NCBI GenBank assembly: GCA_958299035.1 | Contig: CATQJL010000112.1 | Span: forward strand, 19,558,812-19,622,811 | From: Cylicocyclus nassatus | Lineage: Eukaryota > Nematoda > Chromadorea > Rhabditida > Strongylidae | Length of the DNA stretch: 64,000 bases | Direction of reading: 5' to 3' | Shown here: in pieces, positions 63,072-64,000 of the stretch | How positions within the stretch are numbered: the first letter of the stretch is position 1 | Layout: the number at the start of each line of letters is the position of its first letter | The notes under the pieces: model-generated | Told to the model about the DNA's origin: nothing | Databases searched by the model: none | Seen by the model: only the letters and a program-made list of their open reading frames with translations | Program-made: the position numbers and the translations under genes

Positions 63072-63330
63072 GCTCTCATCGGGTCTCCTTTTAGCTCAAA
63101 TGACATGGGTTTGAAAGAGCAGCTTTTTTGCTCCCAGAAATACCAAGGAGAACTCGTATGTCTAAGACTGTTCAAGTTGGAAGGGCAAACATTATTTCCA
63201 AATGTCCAATGGTCCACACGAAATTTGACGGGCTACGAAAATTTCGGTTTACCTGAAAGCAAAAAGTCTGCTCTTTCAAACCCAGGTCACTTGATTTGCT
63301 AATAGAAGCTCTGGAGAGCCTGGGACTTTT
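63072..63330. repeat. Second imperfect inverted repeat
   Basis: GGGTTTGAAAGAGCAG with CTTTTTTGCTCCCAG (about 63,107-63,138) is mirrored by CTGAAAGCAAAAAG with TCTGCTCTTTCAAACCC (about 63,252-63,283). Weaker similarity continues outward through AAATGACATGGG against AAGTGACCTGGG and GCTCTC near the ends. The ~110-bp spacer is not palindromic. It could be a short non-autonomous transposon or a chance-retained inverted duplication. Open frames on both strands share the residues GLKEQ for this reason. Confidence 0.7.
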
Positions 63331-64000
63331 GCCAAATAACCGTTGCGCGCCTTGTGCAGAATTTTGGAAGACATTTGATAGAGAATTAATGCTTTCACCG
63401 AAACCAAAGGGGATTATCTCAAAATTGATTTGAGAGATTTTACATAGAATTCCCTGGCCTATCAAATGCACACAAAAGTTTTTAATTCCATTTAGTTCTT
63501 GTAAAATTGTGAAAAAATTTTCTTCTATTTCACTTCATGTAGAACATCCTGTAGGTTGCCTCATGACTTACTTTCCCGTTTCTAATCTCTCTCAAGATAA
63601 GTCATACTTGTTCCCTAAATAAGTTTCATGGTACCATTCGACAGGGCAAAATAAGTCTAGTCGAAACATCTAAAAAACATGCAAAAGTTCGAAAATCAAG
63701 AAGATCCAAGGCCGAGGAGAAAACAATGATATGTTTTGCCAAAGCCGTTTTGGGCCGCCTATGTTGCATGTTCACTAACATAAAGCTTCGTTTTGGCTTG
63801 CAAATCTCCTTAAAAACTTTCCTTGTTGTTTTTTATCCATGATTTCTTAAAGAAAAGTAGCTCAAAGTTTCTCTATCATGCATCAGTACTCGGAACTTTC
63901 TACTACCGTAAAGACAGCTATGACCCAATATGACTAAATTACTGGAAACTCAATCGGGCTTACTAAGCGTCGCTTTCATGCTGTGGTGGAGAGATAAGTA
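63331..64000. other. Flank without recognised features
   Basis: AT-rich DNA to the right edge. I found no coding frame of note, tandem repeat, RNA gene or transposon end here. Confidence 0.6.

Noticed and set aside
63039..63471. Open frames on opposite strands sharing GLKEQ residues
   Set aside because: Explained by the inverted repeat; no protein family recognised.
1..64000. rRNA, tRNA, histone or telomeric repeat arrays
   Set aside because: No conserved rRNA segment, convincing tRNA A/B boxes, histone peptide or short telomere motif was recognised in the unit or the flank.

Overview
The window looks like eukaryotic nuclear DNA, most likely from an invertebrate. This is an inference from texture: very long tandem satellite DNA, short non-autonomous transposons, a GTCT-type microsatellite and no compact gene arrangement. 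I could not name the species. I recognise no protein-coding gene, rRNA or tRNA anywhere in the window.

Positions 1 to about 58,215 are one satellite array, still open at the left edge of the window. Its basic unit is 134 bp (type A). Three derived forms are mixed in. Type B is a 58-bp unit, made from A by a 76-bp deletion between two CAGAT motifs. Type C is a 53-bp unit, made by an 81-bp deletion. Type S is a cassette that starts with a 36-bp hairpin-forming insertion and continues with diverged units 77, 95 and 52 bp apart. Every unit type keeps one short box, close to TAAGCGGCACGTAGGGCAA, as its junction. The units are built into nested higher-order repeats. There are three copies of a ~5-kb block at 387-15,483. 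Further right are blocks with periods of 1098, 1320, 3409, 2789, 1762, 1289, 2469, 1829 and 920 bp. The full S cassette start occurs 31 times and vanishes in the last ~3.5 kb before the array edge. Many differences between units are CpG to TpG or CpA changes.

A 542-bp transposon-like insertion with 14-bp terminal inverted repeats splits one unit near the array edge (57,188-57,729). It is flanked by TTAA, and hundreds of neighbouring units show the unoccupied site. The array resumes exactly after it, then degrades and stops near 58,215.

From 58,216 to 64,000 the DNA is AT-richer flank. It carries a ~1.07-kb fold-back element (58,736-59,812) with inverted stacks of 120-bp subrepeats and a near-perfect central palindrome. 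It also has two smaller imperfect inverted repeats, at 61,195-61,380 and about 63,072-63,330. The remaining flank has only short open frames without recognisable domains.

The window therefore documents how a satellite array forms and evolves: unit deletion, cassette insertion, repeated block duplication, and an edge that keeps older unit forms. It does not show a pathway of cooperating genes.
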